From positions 1 to 28,292 of IMG/VR virus record IMGVR_UViG_3300017967_000149: a stretch of DNA of 28,292 nt, one strand, 5' to 3'. Shown in pieces: positions 12,902 to 23,100 of the stretch (the stretch's first letter is position 1; each line of letters begins with the position of its first letter). The notes below the pieces were generated by a model that worked only from the letters and a program-made list of their open reading frames with translations, was not told the DNA's origin and made no database searches. The position numbers were made by a program, and so were the translations under genes. Source of the stretch: a virus.

Positions 12902-15900
12902 TTATACTAAAAAGTAGTTCATTGCCAGCGGATAACCAGTTATGCCGCCAGTAAAGTTAAATTTAGCATTCATTGTAATAGTTGTCGCACCGCCAACAGT
13001 TGTAATAGTGTTTCCACTTACAAAAATGTTACCAGCAGTTACGCTTCCTACGTTCAATGCTGCACCACCACCTCCAATTTGTGAAGCGATGTAAGCCTTA
13101 ATTGCTCTCTGTGTCGGAATGACACTGTCTGAATCCGCTGTAAAGAATGGATCTGTTGAGAATTCAGTGATTGTTGCTGATCCGCCACCAAGTGTAACTT
13201 CACCTAATGAAATTTCCTGTAGTCCGGAAATGTTAAATGCATCCGCATTCAACGTAGCAACACCCGTACTCTGTTCAACGCTGAACAAGTCACCAACTCT
13301 AAAGTTACCGTCTTGGTCAGTTGAAGCATAGAATACTCGTCCGCCATCCGCTTCGTAGGTTTCGTTGGCCTGTACTGGATCCTGTGTAGGTGTTCCTGGA
13401 TAATTAGTTTCTGCAAGGTTACCAGTACCAACATCAAGGAAGTCATGACCAGTCAATCTAACCTGTGAGTATCTAATTCTTGTTTCAACACCTGTTAGAT
13501 GATCAGCAGCCTCAGTACTTAATATTTCTGGACTTACTTGATAGAATGCAGTGTATGCACCATCATAAGATCCTCTAAGTGTTAGAATGCTAACAAGTTT
13601 AAATGTCCTGTCTGGTATGTGATCAAATACAACGTTAGAACCTGCTACAGGAACGTTTGTGATTCTTCTTACAGCAACGTATGCACCATCCTGGAATATA
13701 TCAGCATAACCGTCACCGTCACCGTCTCCAATTGCTGCCGAACCAGTCGTGTATTGAACACCTCTGTTTACAAAACTTGGCTGTCCAAGAGCACCGTCAC
13801 TAATTCTTACTGTGTGAGGTGGATCATATGTGTTACCTGGATCAGTTACAGTCATTGTTGGTGCTGTAACATATCCTGAACCTGGCTCAGTTAATCTAAT
13901 AGCAAAGATTTTTTCTGTTGAAACAAATGATCTTGCTCTTGCTTTTGCACCAGTTTTTAGATTTGCAACGTGTGTTCCAGAAGCATATGAAATAATTGCC
14001 CAGTGTCCCACTCTGTTTGGATTACCAAATGCAACTGCATTGTAACCGCTGAATGTGCCTGGACTTGGTAAATCAACTGCTTCCCAGTATATTCCATTTT
14101 CTGATTTCATCACAGTAGAATATCCAGTTACTGATGCAAGATATGTGGTTGCGATAAACACACCCTGACCATATCTTACCTGTTGATATCCTGCTGGATC
14201 TGTTGAATCTGGCGAACCCATTGTAGTTGCTGTCCAGTTTGCACCAGCATCACCACTGACTTCGCCGGCGTTGCTATCAGTTGCTACTACAACAAATGCG
14301 TTGTCACCATATGCAATGCTGTTCCATGTGTGCGATGCATTTAGATCTTCTGCTGTCCAACTTACGCCATCAAGACTTCTATTGATTGCACCTGTTGAAG
14401 CACTTGGTTTAACTGCAACATAATAACCTGCACCGTATGCAATGTCAACGAATCCTGTTGACTGTAACGTACCGTTTTGATCCCAAATCACACCGTCATT
14501 TGATACAGCAGTTGTTGTGCTGTTTGAAGCAATTGCAACATATTTGCCGTTACCGTAAACTACTGAACTCCAGTTTGCTGAAGCAGGCAATGCGGTCTGT
14601 GTCCATGTTGCTCCACCATCGTCTGAGTAAGCAGCAATGTCCGCACCTGATTGTACCGCAACAAATCTGGATACCTTAGCAATGGTTGAACCATCATCTA
14701 TCAAACCATGTGTGATACCTGTCCAGTTACCTGAACTTGGTAATGAGCCACCTGCTGACCAATTTGATCCATCGGAACTGATTGAAGATGTTGTTCCTGA
14801 ATTAGTAACAGCAATGTAAACACCACCCTTACCAGAACCTGTTTGATCAAATGCTTGGATGACACCATTTGAATCAACTGAAGTTATTGTTAATACTAAG
14901 TCATTTTCTGTGGTTGTACCACCAAGATTGTTTCCTGCTATAGTAACAGTTTCAAGTCTTGTGTATCCAGTACCACCAGATGTAATTGTTACATCATATT
15001 TCCAACCATTTCTTGTAACTGTAAATATTGCTCCTGTTCCTGAACCACTGTATGTGTATGCTGGTGTGTAAACACCCACAGTCTCACCATAAACGGCTCT
15101 CGTCCAAGTTGCTGAAGTGTGCATAGCACCAGTTGTGCTTGAAGTAGGAGGTGCAGTAAATGAAATTGCTGGTTCAATTGTATAAATTGACGAAGCATCT
15201 GGAGCAACTACCGTTGTACCTGGAATTATAGTATCAAAACCTGCTTGACCGTCTGATTCTCTAATGATGTTTGCTGTTTTTGTTGCAGCATCATTGGATT
15301 GTATGATACCATATTGTCCCGAACCAGTACCAGTAGTAATTGTAATTCTCATTCCTGCATAACCATTAGTTAACTGATCATCAGTTGCAGTAAGTTGTAG
15401 AGTGGTTGTTGTACCGCCACCCGATACACCTCCAGTCACTGTTAAGAATCCATCACCTCCGAGCTGTCCGGAAGAATCATCTCCAAGATCAAGTAATCTT
15501 ACCTGAGACACAGCACCATCACGGAATTCGTCCTGATCAACGTCTGCGTTAATACCACCACCCGTTATAGTCCAAGCAGCCTCTGTATAATCCTGACCTG
15601 CATGGTCATATTCAAACTGTAATATACTTGAGTTGTTGGTTAATACTGATCCTGCTGTTGCTTTAAATTGGAAAATGTTATCCACAACCGCTGTATTTGG
15701 AGTTTCTGTGGCATCAAAGCCTTCTGCTACTGAACCAAAGTCACCGTATGAGTTGTTACCGTTGGTACCTCTGATTCTACCACCGTTTGTTGATAGATAT
15801 CCAATGTGATTGTAATACGTGAACACCGAAACAAGTTCTGCTCTTCCGTTGTTATCAACCCAAGCACCAATACCATCACTCAATACCTGAGTAAAGTCGT

Positions 15901-18900
15901 TTGATACCATTGAGTCATTTCCACCGTTGTGTAGAGCACCATCAATCTTCTGACCAATACACGCGGTACCAATTGTTGTTACACCTTGGATGTATGGTGA
16001 ACGATCAATGATCCAAACTCTGTAGTCGTCTGGTCCCCAACCTGGATCAAGCGATGCATAAGCACCCGCTGATACCCTTGAAGTACCATTTGAATTTACT
16101 GCTAATAAGTCTCCAGTTAGTCCCTGTAGTGTACAATCTCTTAAACCTGTAGCATCTCTTAGATAGAACATATCCTCTTCAAGAGATCCTGTTACTGCAT
16201 TAGCATAGTATCTTCCTGCATAAATTGATTTATAGTTTCCAACAAATCTTGTATCGTATTTGAATGCATCGATATATCTGTCAACGTCTCTTTGACATAG
16301 TGTTGAATCGTAGTATAAATCAACAGTAAATGATGTTGTATAATTTGTAAGAGTGATAGCAGTTGTTGCATTTCTTGTTAGCGCAACCGTAAATGTTGTT
16401 GAACTTTCAACATTTTGTACATAGTAAGTTGTGCCTGTTGCTAATCCGCCACCAACACTTCCACTAAATCTAATAGCGGTGTTTCTCTGTAACCAACTTG
16501 TGTCTGAAATAGTAACTATATTTCCTGAACCAGAAGTTGCCGTTACAGTGTCAGTGTATGTTGAAGCAATCCATGCATCAACTTCAGCCTTGATAAAGTC
16601 TCTGTTTCTTTCAATTTGAAGAACAGCATAATCTCTCATTCTATCATTAGTTTGACAGATTGATCCATCAATGCTACCACTGAATATGATTGCTTCAAGA
16701 GTTTCAAATAATGCTTCTACTCTTGCAGCATATGTTGAATCTCCGTTTACGTATGTTGCAGTATCTCCTGCAATCGTTGATTTTACATTGTTATAGGTTG
16801 CAATAGTTGCAGCCTTCTGACCACCATCGTAAACATCAGAAGCAGTTGATCTTAGATATGCGTGTGCAGCCTTGACTGTTTTCCAGTTTGAATTAAACAT
16901 TGCGTCAAAACCGATCGCTTCAAGAATTAATCTTGTGTCTCTTTCACACTTAGCAACATTGTATGATAAACTTGGATAAGTTGCGGAAATAAATGAAGTT
17001 GCCGCAGATACCAATGTTTCCTGCTGTCCGTCAAGGGCAGCAAAAGCCGCTGTAAATGTTCCTGATACGCTTGCGTCAGCAGCACTTGGATAATCAATTG
17101 CATAAGCATCAAGTGTCAAAGAAGTGCCGTTAGTTAGTGTTGCAGTTGTACCGTCGTAGGTTGCTGAAAGTGTAAATTGATTTGCAGCCGGTACAGTTTT
17201 AATCCAATATTTAACACCTTCCGTTAATCCATTTCCTGCGTCAATAATTGTAATTGCATCACCAACACCAAGACCATGGTTTGCAGAAGTTGTACAAGTA
17301 TTAGTTGCGATGGTTGTGATTCTTACGGTTGGAGCAGATGTAGTTCCACCATTGATGATGTTATAGATAATATCCATGTTGTCTTCAATGAATGTTGCAG
17401 AACCTGCACTACCAGCAGTATCCTTAAATTGTGCAATTACACTTTGATTGGATGTTACTGTATTAGCCAATGCCGCTGTTGACATCATACCTTTTAGGTA
17501 ATTGTATGAAGCAAGCGTTGCTGTTTTTTCAGTAGAATCAAAAGCAAGTGCTCCGCCAGGTCCATCAAAATAAGCAAGACCAGCATTTAATGATTCTGAA
17601 TAACCACCATAGGTTAAGTCGTATACCATTGCATCAACAATGTATCCAACATCCTGTAAACATTTTGTTCTGCTGTATTTTACAGATGAATAGTTTGTGT
17701 CAATAAATTTCTTAACCTGTTCAGCAAAGAATTTTTTATTGTATAGAATGTTCTTTCTCGCATCTCCATAACCACTTAGGAATGAACTGTTATAACCTGT
17801 TGCATCAGGAATTGATCTCAATGCTGTGCTGCCAAGTCTCCAGTCAATGTTGTGTGCTGTGGATCTTGCTAATCTTGCAATGCTTTCACCAGTATCGTTA
17901 TCCGAATAAGGCCAAACCTTGCTTTGTGTTTCTGAGTTTCCTGAAGTAGGTGTAACTGTTGAACCCTGTGCAATCAAAGGTAAAATAGTTTCCATTCTTC
18001 CCAAAGAACCAATGCTGTATTTTGCATCAGTAATGTCAAGATTTCTATCCGATACTGCTGCTGGACGAATATTAGTACTTCTTAATTCATCTCCAAGTAT
18101 ACAAGTCTGTTCTGGAACAATGATTGGAAGAACTTCTCTGTAGGTACCTGTTGCTATTTTAATAAGATTGCTTGGAGAATATCTTGCTGGAACTCTTGAA
18201 GCATCTTCATCCTCAAGTGCATTTGTAATAATTTCTACAAGACTCGCAACGGTTGTATATGTTCCTGATTCAGCAGTAACATCTGAATCAAAAACCTGTG
18301 CAGCAATTGCAGTACTGTCATCGCTAACATTTTGATAAACTGTACCAGGAGCCTCTTGATTTAGGACTGCCTGCACAACAGTTAGCATGTGAGTGAAACT
18401 TTCAATGTCTTGTTCTTTTTCAGCACTTAAATTTAAGTATGGCTCACGCTCTGATTCATACAATGCTTGAACGTATGAATTTGCTGCTCCTCTTGATTTA
18501 ACATTTCCACCATGACCCAAGTCATAGATTAATGCGTCAACTATGAATCCAACGTCTCTTTCACACTTGTATTCATCATAATCAAAGTTATACCAAATGC
18601 TTGAAACGTCAGGAGCAGTGTTTGTAAAATAGTTTACCTGATAATCAATGTATGCCGTAACTTCTCTTTGAAGGAATACTCTGTTAAGTTCAAGCAATCT
18701 CTGTGCGCCAGGATTTCTTGGTCCTTTTTCAACTTGTTCCGCAGCATAACGAATTGTTTTCCATGGTTTGTCTATCGAATATCCTGATAACGGATAAGGT
18801 CTATCTTCACCAGTTGGTGAAACATAATAAACATGATCAACATCACCAAGTGTTGCCCACTCTGGGTAAGTAGCACCTGCTGTTAAAATTTGTCCTTCAG

Positions 18901-20131
18901 TTCCTACAGGTAATCTTGTTGGACCATTACCGCCGTAGTAAACAAGGTCACCAGTTGTTGTTAATACTGCAACCTCTGAACCAAGTGCTAATACGTTATA
19001 ATATGTTCCTGTTGTATCAGTTGCTGGAGATCTTCCAACATCACCAAGTGTTGTTGAGTCATCGTCTGCTGATGTGTGTGCCTGAACAACGATATAAGAG
19101 TTTCCGTTATAGACAACTGCGTCACCAAGTTTGTAATCTGTTGAGTTTTGCCACTCTCCCTGCCATGATATACCAGCATTTAGTCTTTCCCAGTATGAAG
19201 CATTAGGTGGTTCTTGGTTTGTGCTTGTTGCTGTAGCAAGATAAGTGTAACCATTTAATCTAACTACGTCACCTACCTTGTATGCTGTTACTCCGCTCCA
19301 GTCAGAAACAAAATTAAATCCTTCTGTGAATAGATCCCAATCAGATCCTGGTGTTGGAGTTGAATTCGTATGTGTTGTTTTGGCAATGTACTGATTACCA
19401 CCATACTTAACAATGTCTCCTGGTTGATATGAAGTTGCTCCGCTCCAGTCACCTTCGTATTCAAAACCTTTTACAAACTGTGTCCAGTATGTTGATTGAT
19501 CATTTTCAAAACTTGTGGCATCGGATGTATGATCCTGTGCAGTGATCCAAAGACCGCCGCCTGATAAAACAACATCATTTACCTTATAAGCAGTAGCAGT
19601 TGCCCAAGTACCTTTGTATTCAATACCTGTGTTAAACACTTCCCAGTTGGCAGATAGGTCTGAAGAAAATGTTCCAGAAGTATGTGTTGCTTTTGCACGA
19701 TATGTGTTACCACCGTATCTTACGATGTCACCAATTTTGTATGAAGTGGCTGTTGTCCAGTTTCCTTTCCAATCAAACCCTTCTGCAAATAAATCCCATC
19801 TTGATGCTGTTAAGTCAGTTTCAAATGCTGATGCTGCTGTATGACCAGCGGCAGCAACATATAAATTTCCACCGTATTTGACAATATCTCTTACTTTGTA
19901 AACGGTTGCAGTAGTCCAATCTCCCTTCCAATCCAGACCATCGGACATCTGGTTCCACTTTGTAGGAGAGTAAGTTAAGTCCGTATCAAAAGATGCTGCT
20001 GCTGTGTGTCCTACAGCACAGATATATGTTCGTCCGCCATATCTTATGACGTCATCTTTGTAGTAAGTAGTGGCTGTTGTCCAGTCACCCTTCCATACAA
20101 ATCTAATTCTACCAAGTTTAAATTCTGCCAT
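12902..20131 (-). CDS. Giant modular virion protein (2409 aa), paralogue of the 1990-aa protein
   Basis: 2409 residues in one intact frame. Residues 8-352: seven repeats with W-x5-Y-x-x-x-D-x-V/I-x-x-x-G-x-x-Y...HT, like carbohydrate-binding or chitin-binding-type modules. Residues 430-470: HVYYVSPTGEDRPYP...PWKTIRYA, the usual entry to a parallel beta-helix. A Cys-centred repeat (KCERDVGFIVDALIYD type) occurs at C523, C824, C1062 and C1279. A core at 1278-1480 (MFYLRDATGLRDCTLQGL, GQKIDGALHNGG, DGIGAWVDNNGRAELVS) is strongly conserved in the 1990-aa protein. Residues 1771-2050 are propeller-like with Asp boxes (YSDDGGATW). D2136/D2138/D2140/D2144 form a Ca-loop-like motif. Residues 2215-2352 are the shared C-terminal domain (STDQDGNFRVGDLFSVEQ). 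This is likely a large tail-fibre or adhesin protein. GGAG lies 7 nt before the ATG, with GATAAATA behind it. Confidence 0.85.
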   Translation of the reverse strand: MAEFKLGRIRFVWKGDWTTATTYYKDDVIRYGGRTYICAVGHTAAASFDTDLTYSPTKWNQMSDGLDWKGDWTTATVYKVRDIVKYGGNLYVAAAGHTAASAFETDLTASRWDLFAEGFDWKGNWTTATSYKIGDIVRYGGNTYRAKATHTSGTFSSDLSANWEVFNTGIEYKGTWATATAYKVNDVVLSGGGLWITAQDHTSDATSFENDQSTYWTQFVKGFEYEGDWSGATSYQPGDIVKYGGNQYIAKTTHTNSTPTPGSDWDLFTEGFNFVSDWSGVTAYKVGDVVRLNGYTYLATATSTNQEPPNASYWERLNAGISWQGEWQNSTDYKLGDAVVYNGNSYIVVQAHTSADDDSTTLGDVGRSPATDTTGTYYNVLALGSEVAVLTTTGDLVYYGGNGPTRLPVGTEGQILTAGATYPEWATLGDVDHVYYVSPTGEDRPYPLSGYSIDKPWKTIRYAAEQVEKGPRNPGAQRLLELNRVFLQREVTAYIDYQVNYFTNTAPDVSSIWYNFDYDEYKCERDVGFIVDALIYDLGHGGNVKSRGAANSYVQALYESEREPYLNLSAEKEQDIESFTHMLTVVQAVLNQEAPGTVYQNVSDDSTAIAAQVFDSDVTAESGTYTTVASLVEIITNALEDEDASRVPARYSPSNLIKIATGTYREVLPIIVPEQTCILGDELRSTNIRPAAVSDRNLDITDAKYSIGSLGRMETILPLIAQGSTVTPTSGNSETQSKVWPYSDNDTGESIARLARSTAHNIDWRLGSTALRSIPDATGYNSSFLSGYGDARKNILYNKKFFAEQVKKFIDTNYSSVKYSRTKCLQDVGYIVDAMVYDLTYGGYSESLNAGLAYFDGPGGALAFDSTEKTATLASYNYLKGMMSTAALANTVTSNQSVIAQFKDTAGSAGSATFIEDNMDIIYNIINGGTTSAPTVRITTIATNTCTTSANHGLGVGDAITIIDAGNGLTEGVKYWIKTVPAANQFTLSATYDGTTATLTNGTSLTLDAYAIDYPSAADASVSGTFTAAFAALDGQQETLVSAATSFISATYPSLSYNVAKCERDTRLILEAIGFDAMFNSNWKTVKAAHAYLRSTASDVYDGGQKAATIATYNNVKSTIAGDTATYVNGDSTYAARVEALFETLEAIIFSGSIDGSICQTNDRMRDYAVLQIERNRDFIKAEVDAWIASTYTDTVTATSGSGNIVTISDTSWLQRNTAIRFSGSVGGGLATGTTYYVQNVESSTTFTVALTRNATTAITLTNYTTSFTVDLYYDSTLCQRDVDRYIDAFKYDTRFVGNYKSIYAGRYYANAVTGSLEEDMFYLRDATGLRDCTLQGLTGDLLAVNSNGTSRVSAGAYASLDPGWGPDDYRVWIIDRSPYIQGVTTIGTACIGQKIDGALHNGGNDSMVSNDFTQVLSDGIGAWVDNNGRAELVSVFTYYNHIGYLSTNGGRIRGTNGNNSYGDFGSVAEGFDATETPNTAVVDNIFQFKATAGSVLTNNSSILQFEYDHAGQDYTEAAWTITGGGINADVDQDEFRDGAVSQVRLLDLGDDSSGQLGGDGFLTVTGGVSGGGTTTTLQLTATDDQLTNGYAGMRITITTGTGSGQYGIIQSNDAATKTANIIRESDGQAGFDTIIPGTTVVAPDASSIYTIEPAISFTAPPTSSTTGAMHTSATWTRAVYGETVGVYTPAYTYSGSGTGAIFTVTRNGWKYDVTITSGGTGYTRLETVTIAGNNLGGTTTENDLVLTITSVDSNGVIQAFDQTGSGKGGVYIAVTNSGTTSSISSDGSNWSAGGSLPSSGNWTGITHGLIDDGSTIAKVSRFVAVQSGADIAAYSDDGGATWTQTALPASANWSSVVYGNGKYVAIASNSTTTAVSNDGVIWDQNGTLQSTGFVDIAYGAGYYVAVKPSASTGAINRSLDGVSWTAEDLNASHTWNSIAYGDNAFVVVATDSNAGEVSGDAGANWTATTMGSPDSTDPAGYQQVRYGQGVFIATTYLASVTGYSTVMKSENGIYWEAVDLPSPGTFSGYNAVAFGNPNRVGHWAIISYASGTHVANLKTGAKARARSFVSTEKIFAIRLTEPGSGYVTAPTMTVTDPGNTYDPPHTVRISDGALGQPSFVNRGVQYTTGSAAIGDGDGDGYADIFQDGAYVAVRRITNVPVAGSNVVFDHIPDRTFKLVSILTLRGSYDGAYTAFYQVSPEILSTEAADHLTGVETRIRYSQVRLTGHDFLDVGTGNLAETNYPGTPTQDPVQANETYEADGGRVFYASTDQDGNFRVGDLFSVEQSTGVATLNADAFNISGLQEISLGEVTLGGGSATITEFSTDPFFTADSDSVIPTQRAIKAYIASQIGGGGAALNVGSVTAGNIFVSGNTITTVGGATTITMNAKFNFTGGITGYPLAMNYFLV
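19076..20110 (-). repeat. Seven tandem N-terminal modules of the 2409-aa protein
   Basis: Residues 8-352 hold seven modules of about 50 residues. Each begins W-K-G-D-W-x-x-A-T-x-Y or a close variant, followed by K-V-x-D-I/V-V-x-Y-G-G-x-x-Y and a HT near the end. The spacing is regular and Trp/Tyr are conserved, as in carbohydrate-binding-type modules. The same number of modules opens the paralogous 1990-aa protein. Confidence 0.7.
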
Positions 20132-20149
20132 TTTTTGCTCCGATGTTAC

Positions 20150-20157
20150 TATTTATC
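20150..20157 (-). promoter_or_regulatory. T4-late-type promoter GATAAATA for the 2409-aa gene
   Basis: GATAAATA on the minus strand in the 36-bp gap between the two giant genes. A start 6-7 nt downstream would give a leader of about 12 nt that still includes GGAG at 20138-20141. It would serve the 2409-, 106- and 232-aa genes. Confidence 0.55.
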
Positions 20158-20167
20158 ATTACGTTAA

Positions 20168-23100
20168 TTAAAAGCCGCGATCGAAGGATCTTATAAACAT
20201 GTTTTGTGCTAAGATCGATCCTTGAACTGACGCTTTGTCTCCTTCAAATTTCATTGTTCTTGGGAAATTAATACCAAGATTTAGTACGTTTGTTATTTCG
20301 CTTGGTCCAACCTTAACATTACCAGCAGTAAAACTGTTGGTTGCAAGATCTTCACCGCCAACGCTTAATCTGTTAGCCAAGTATGCAGCGACTGCTCTCT
20401 GCGTTGGTACAATGTTGTTTGAATCCTCAGAAAATAGTGGATCTGTTGAAAACTCTCTAATAACAACACTTGTTCCGCCAACTCTAATACCACCTAATCT
20501 TAATTCTGTTAGACCAGATAAGTCAAAGAAGTCAGCACTAATTGTAACAATACCTGTTGCCTGTTCAACAGCGAACAGTTCACCAGTTCTAAAGTTACCT
20601 GATTGGTCAGTGGATGTGTAGAATACCTTACCGCCCGACTCTTCGTATACTTCGTTTGCCTCAATGTATGTATAATTTGCCTGAGAGTATAAATCTGGAT
20701 AATTTGTTTCAGAAAAATTACCAGTTCCCACGTCAAGGAAATCATGGTTCGTTAATCTAACCTGAGAATACCTTTCTCTAATGGTAATAGCCGTTCCGTG
20801 TCCAACATTTTCTCTAATATCAATAGTTGGAGAAATTCTAAATGTTGCACTCAACCCGTTGTCAGTAATTGCTCCAAGTTCGGTAATTGCCACTAATGTT
20901 CTACTGTCTGCTTCGTTTCCGTTGATAATAATTCTCGCACCCGGACCTGGATAAGTTGTTAATCCTTCAACAGTAACAAATTTACCAACGGCGTATATAT
21001 CAGCAAATCCATCACCAGTAATGCTTACGGTAGTTGATGTATTATAGTTAGATCCTCTATTATTAAATGTAGGTTGAGGTAATACTCCGTCGCCAACTCT
21101 CAATTCAAAATCAGGATCTCCAGTATTATTTGGATCTACCAATGTTAAGGTGTTTCCAAGTTTTTCGTATCCACTACCTGGTTCCCATAATCTTACTTGG
21201 GCAACTCTACCCGATGCAAATGTAATTCTACCAAGTGCTCTTGCACCTGTTTGAATTGTGTTAAATTTATTTCCTGAAGCAACTGCAACCCATCTTCCTG
21301 TTCTTCCACCTGGAGTTGAATCTTCCGCCGAATCGTGTGGTGAACCAAATGTTACCGCAGACCATGCTGCGCTGGTAGCCAATGTTAATTCTTCCCAAAT
21401 ATTTCCACCGTAGGATTTAGCAGCAAATGTTGTTACTTCTCCAACATTGTCTCCTGCAATTGGTCTTCCACCCGTTGTACCCACAGCAATGAATACACCC
21501 TGTCCATATCTAATTTTTTTCCAGTAGTGTGCAGTTGAACCATCCTGTGTCGGAAGAGTTGCACCATACCAAACAATTCCATCAAAACTGTATGAAACAT
21601 CACCAGTCGAAGAAACTGCAACAAATCTATTGTTACCAAATGCAACTGAAGTCCAATCTTTCTGTGAACTGTCTGCAATAACGTCCATGACGTTACCGTT
21701 CCAGGTCCAAGTATCCGTTCCTGAGTTATAAGAACCAACGGCAGCAATGTTGTTTGAATTAGCAACAATAACAAATTTATTCTTACCATATGCAACATCA
21801 ACCCATTCATTTAGTGTTGAGTCTCCAACTGTTGGAAGAGTAACTGCTGACCAAGTTTGGCCATTGTTGGTACTGTAAGCAGCATCATTGGTGTTACTTG
21901 CTACCGCTAACCATACTCCGCCACCGTATTGAATGCTGTCCCAGTTGTCAGCACCAGGTAATGTTGCAGAACTCCATGTCACACCGTCGAGTGAATAAGC
22001 GGCTGCTGTTGTTCCTCTTCTTGCTGCAACAAATCTATTGTTTCCTGCTGCAAGTGTCCATGTTCCTGATGCAGGTAATGTAACAGCAGACCATGTCGTA
22101 CCGTTTCGTGATGTTAATCCACCTGCCGATCCAGTCTTGACCGCAACATATCTACCACCTGCTGGTTTACCTTCCCAAGTATACGTTAATATTGAGTTGG
22201 TTGAATCGTCAGTTGTTGTCGTAACAGTAATTGTTATGTCGTTATCTGGTGTTGATCCTCCAAGATCTTCTCCTGAAAGAGTAACAACATCATCCACTGC
22301 ATAACCTGCTCCTCCGGATGACAACGTTACCGCTGTATAATTTCTTCCGGATTTTGTTACTAAGAATTTTGCATTTAGTGCGGTTAAACCATCATCTTCG
22401 ACAACACTTCCTGTTCCTGCCGTACCTTCAACATTCACAAATGTTTCCGTGTTTTCACCATAAACAACATCATTGTATGTTCCTGAAGTTGACACTTCCA
22501 CTTCAGTTACTGTTGTAGGAGGTGCGCTAAACACTGGTTTTGGTTGGATGGTGTAGTTCAAAGAAGTATCCATGATAGTCACACTTGGAGTACCTGGAAT
22601 GATATGATCCCAACCTGGTTGACCATCTGATTCTCTCTTAACCGTAATCTTTTTGCTTGATTCGTCATATGATGTTATTTCACCATATTGACCTGCACCA
22701 GTACCAGAATTAATAAAGATTCTCATACCAAGATAATCATTTTCAACATTCGCGTCAGTTGCGCTTAGTACCAAACCAACTGATGTAACTGCTGGATCAA
22801 TGCTTGCCTGTGCGTTCGCATTTATGGTTACAAAGCCTCCTCCTCCAACGTCTGGAGTTGAATCGCTTGTGTCAATTATTCTTGCTTCGAATATACCATT
22901 GTCTCTTAGTTCGTCAAACGTTGTGCTTATGCCCGTTCCGGAACCAACCACTGTGGCAGTTGCTGAAGTATAATCCTGACCGCAATTTGAATATTCAAAA
23001 ACTTTAACACCTGTAGCAAGATCGCCAATGAATACCGACTCAACAGTTGCTTCGTTATTTCTTGCGTTTACTGTTGTCGCTTGGGGTGTTTCAGTTGCAT

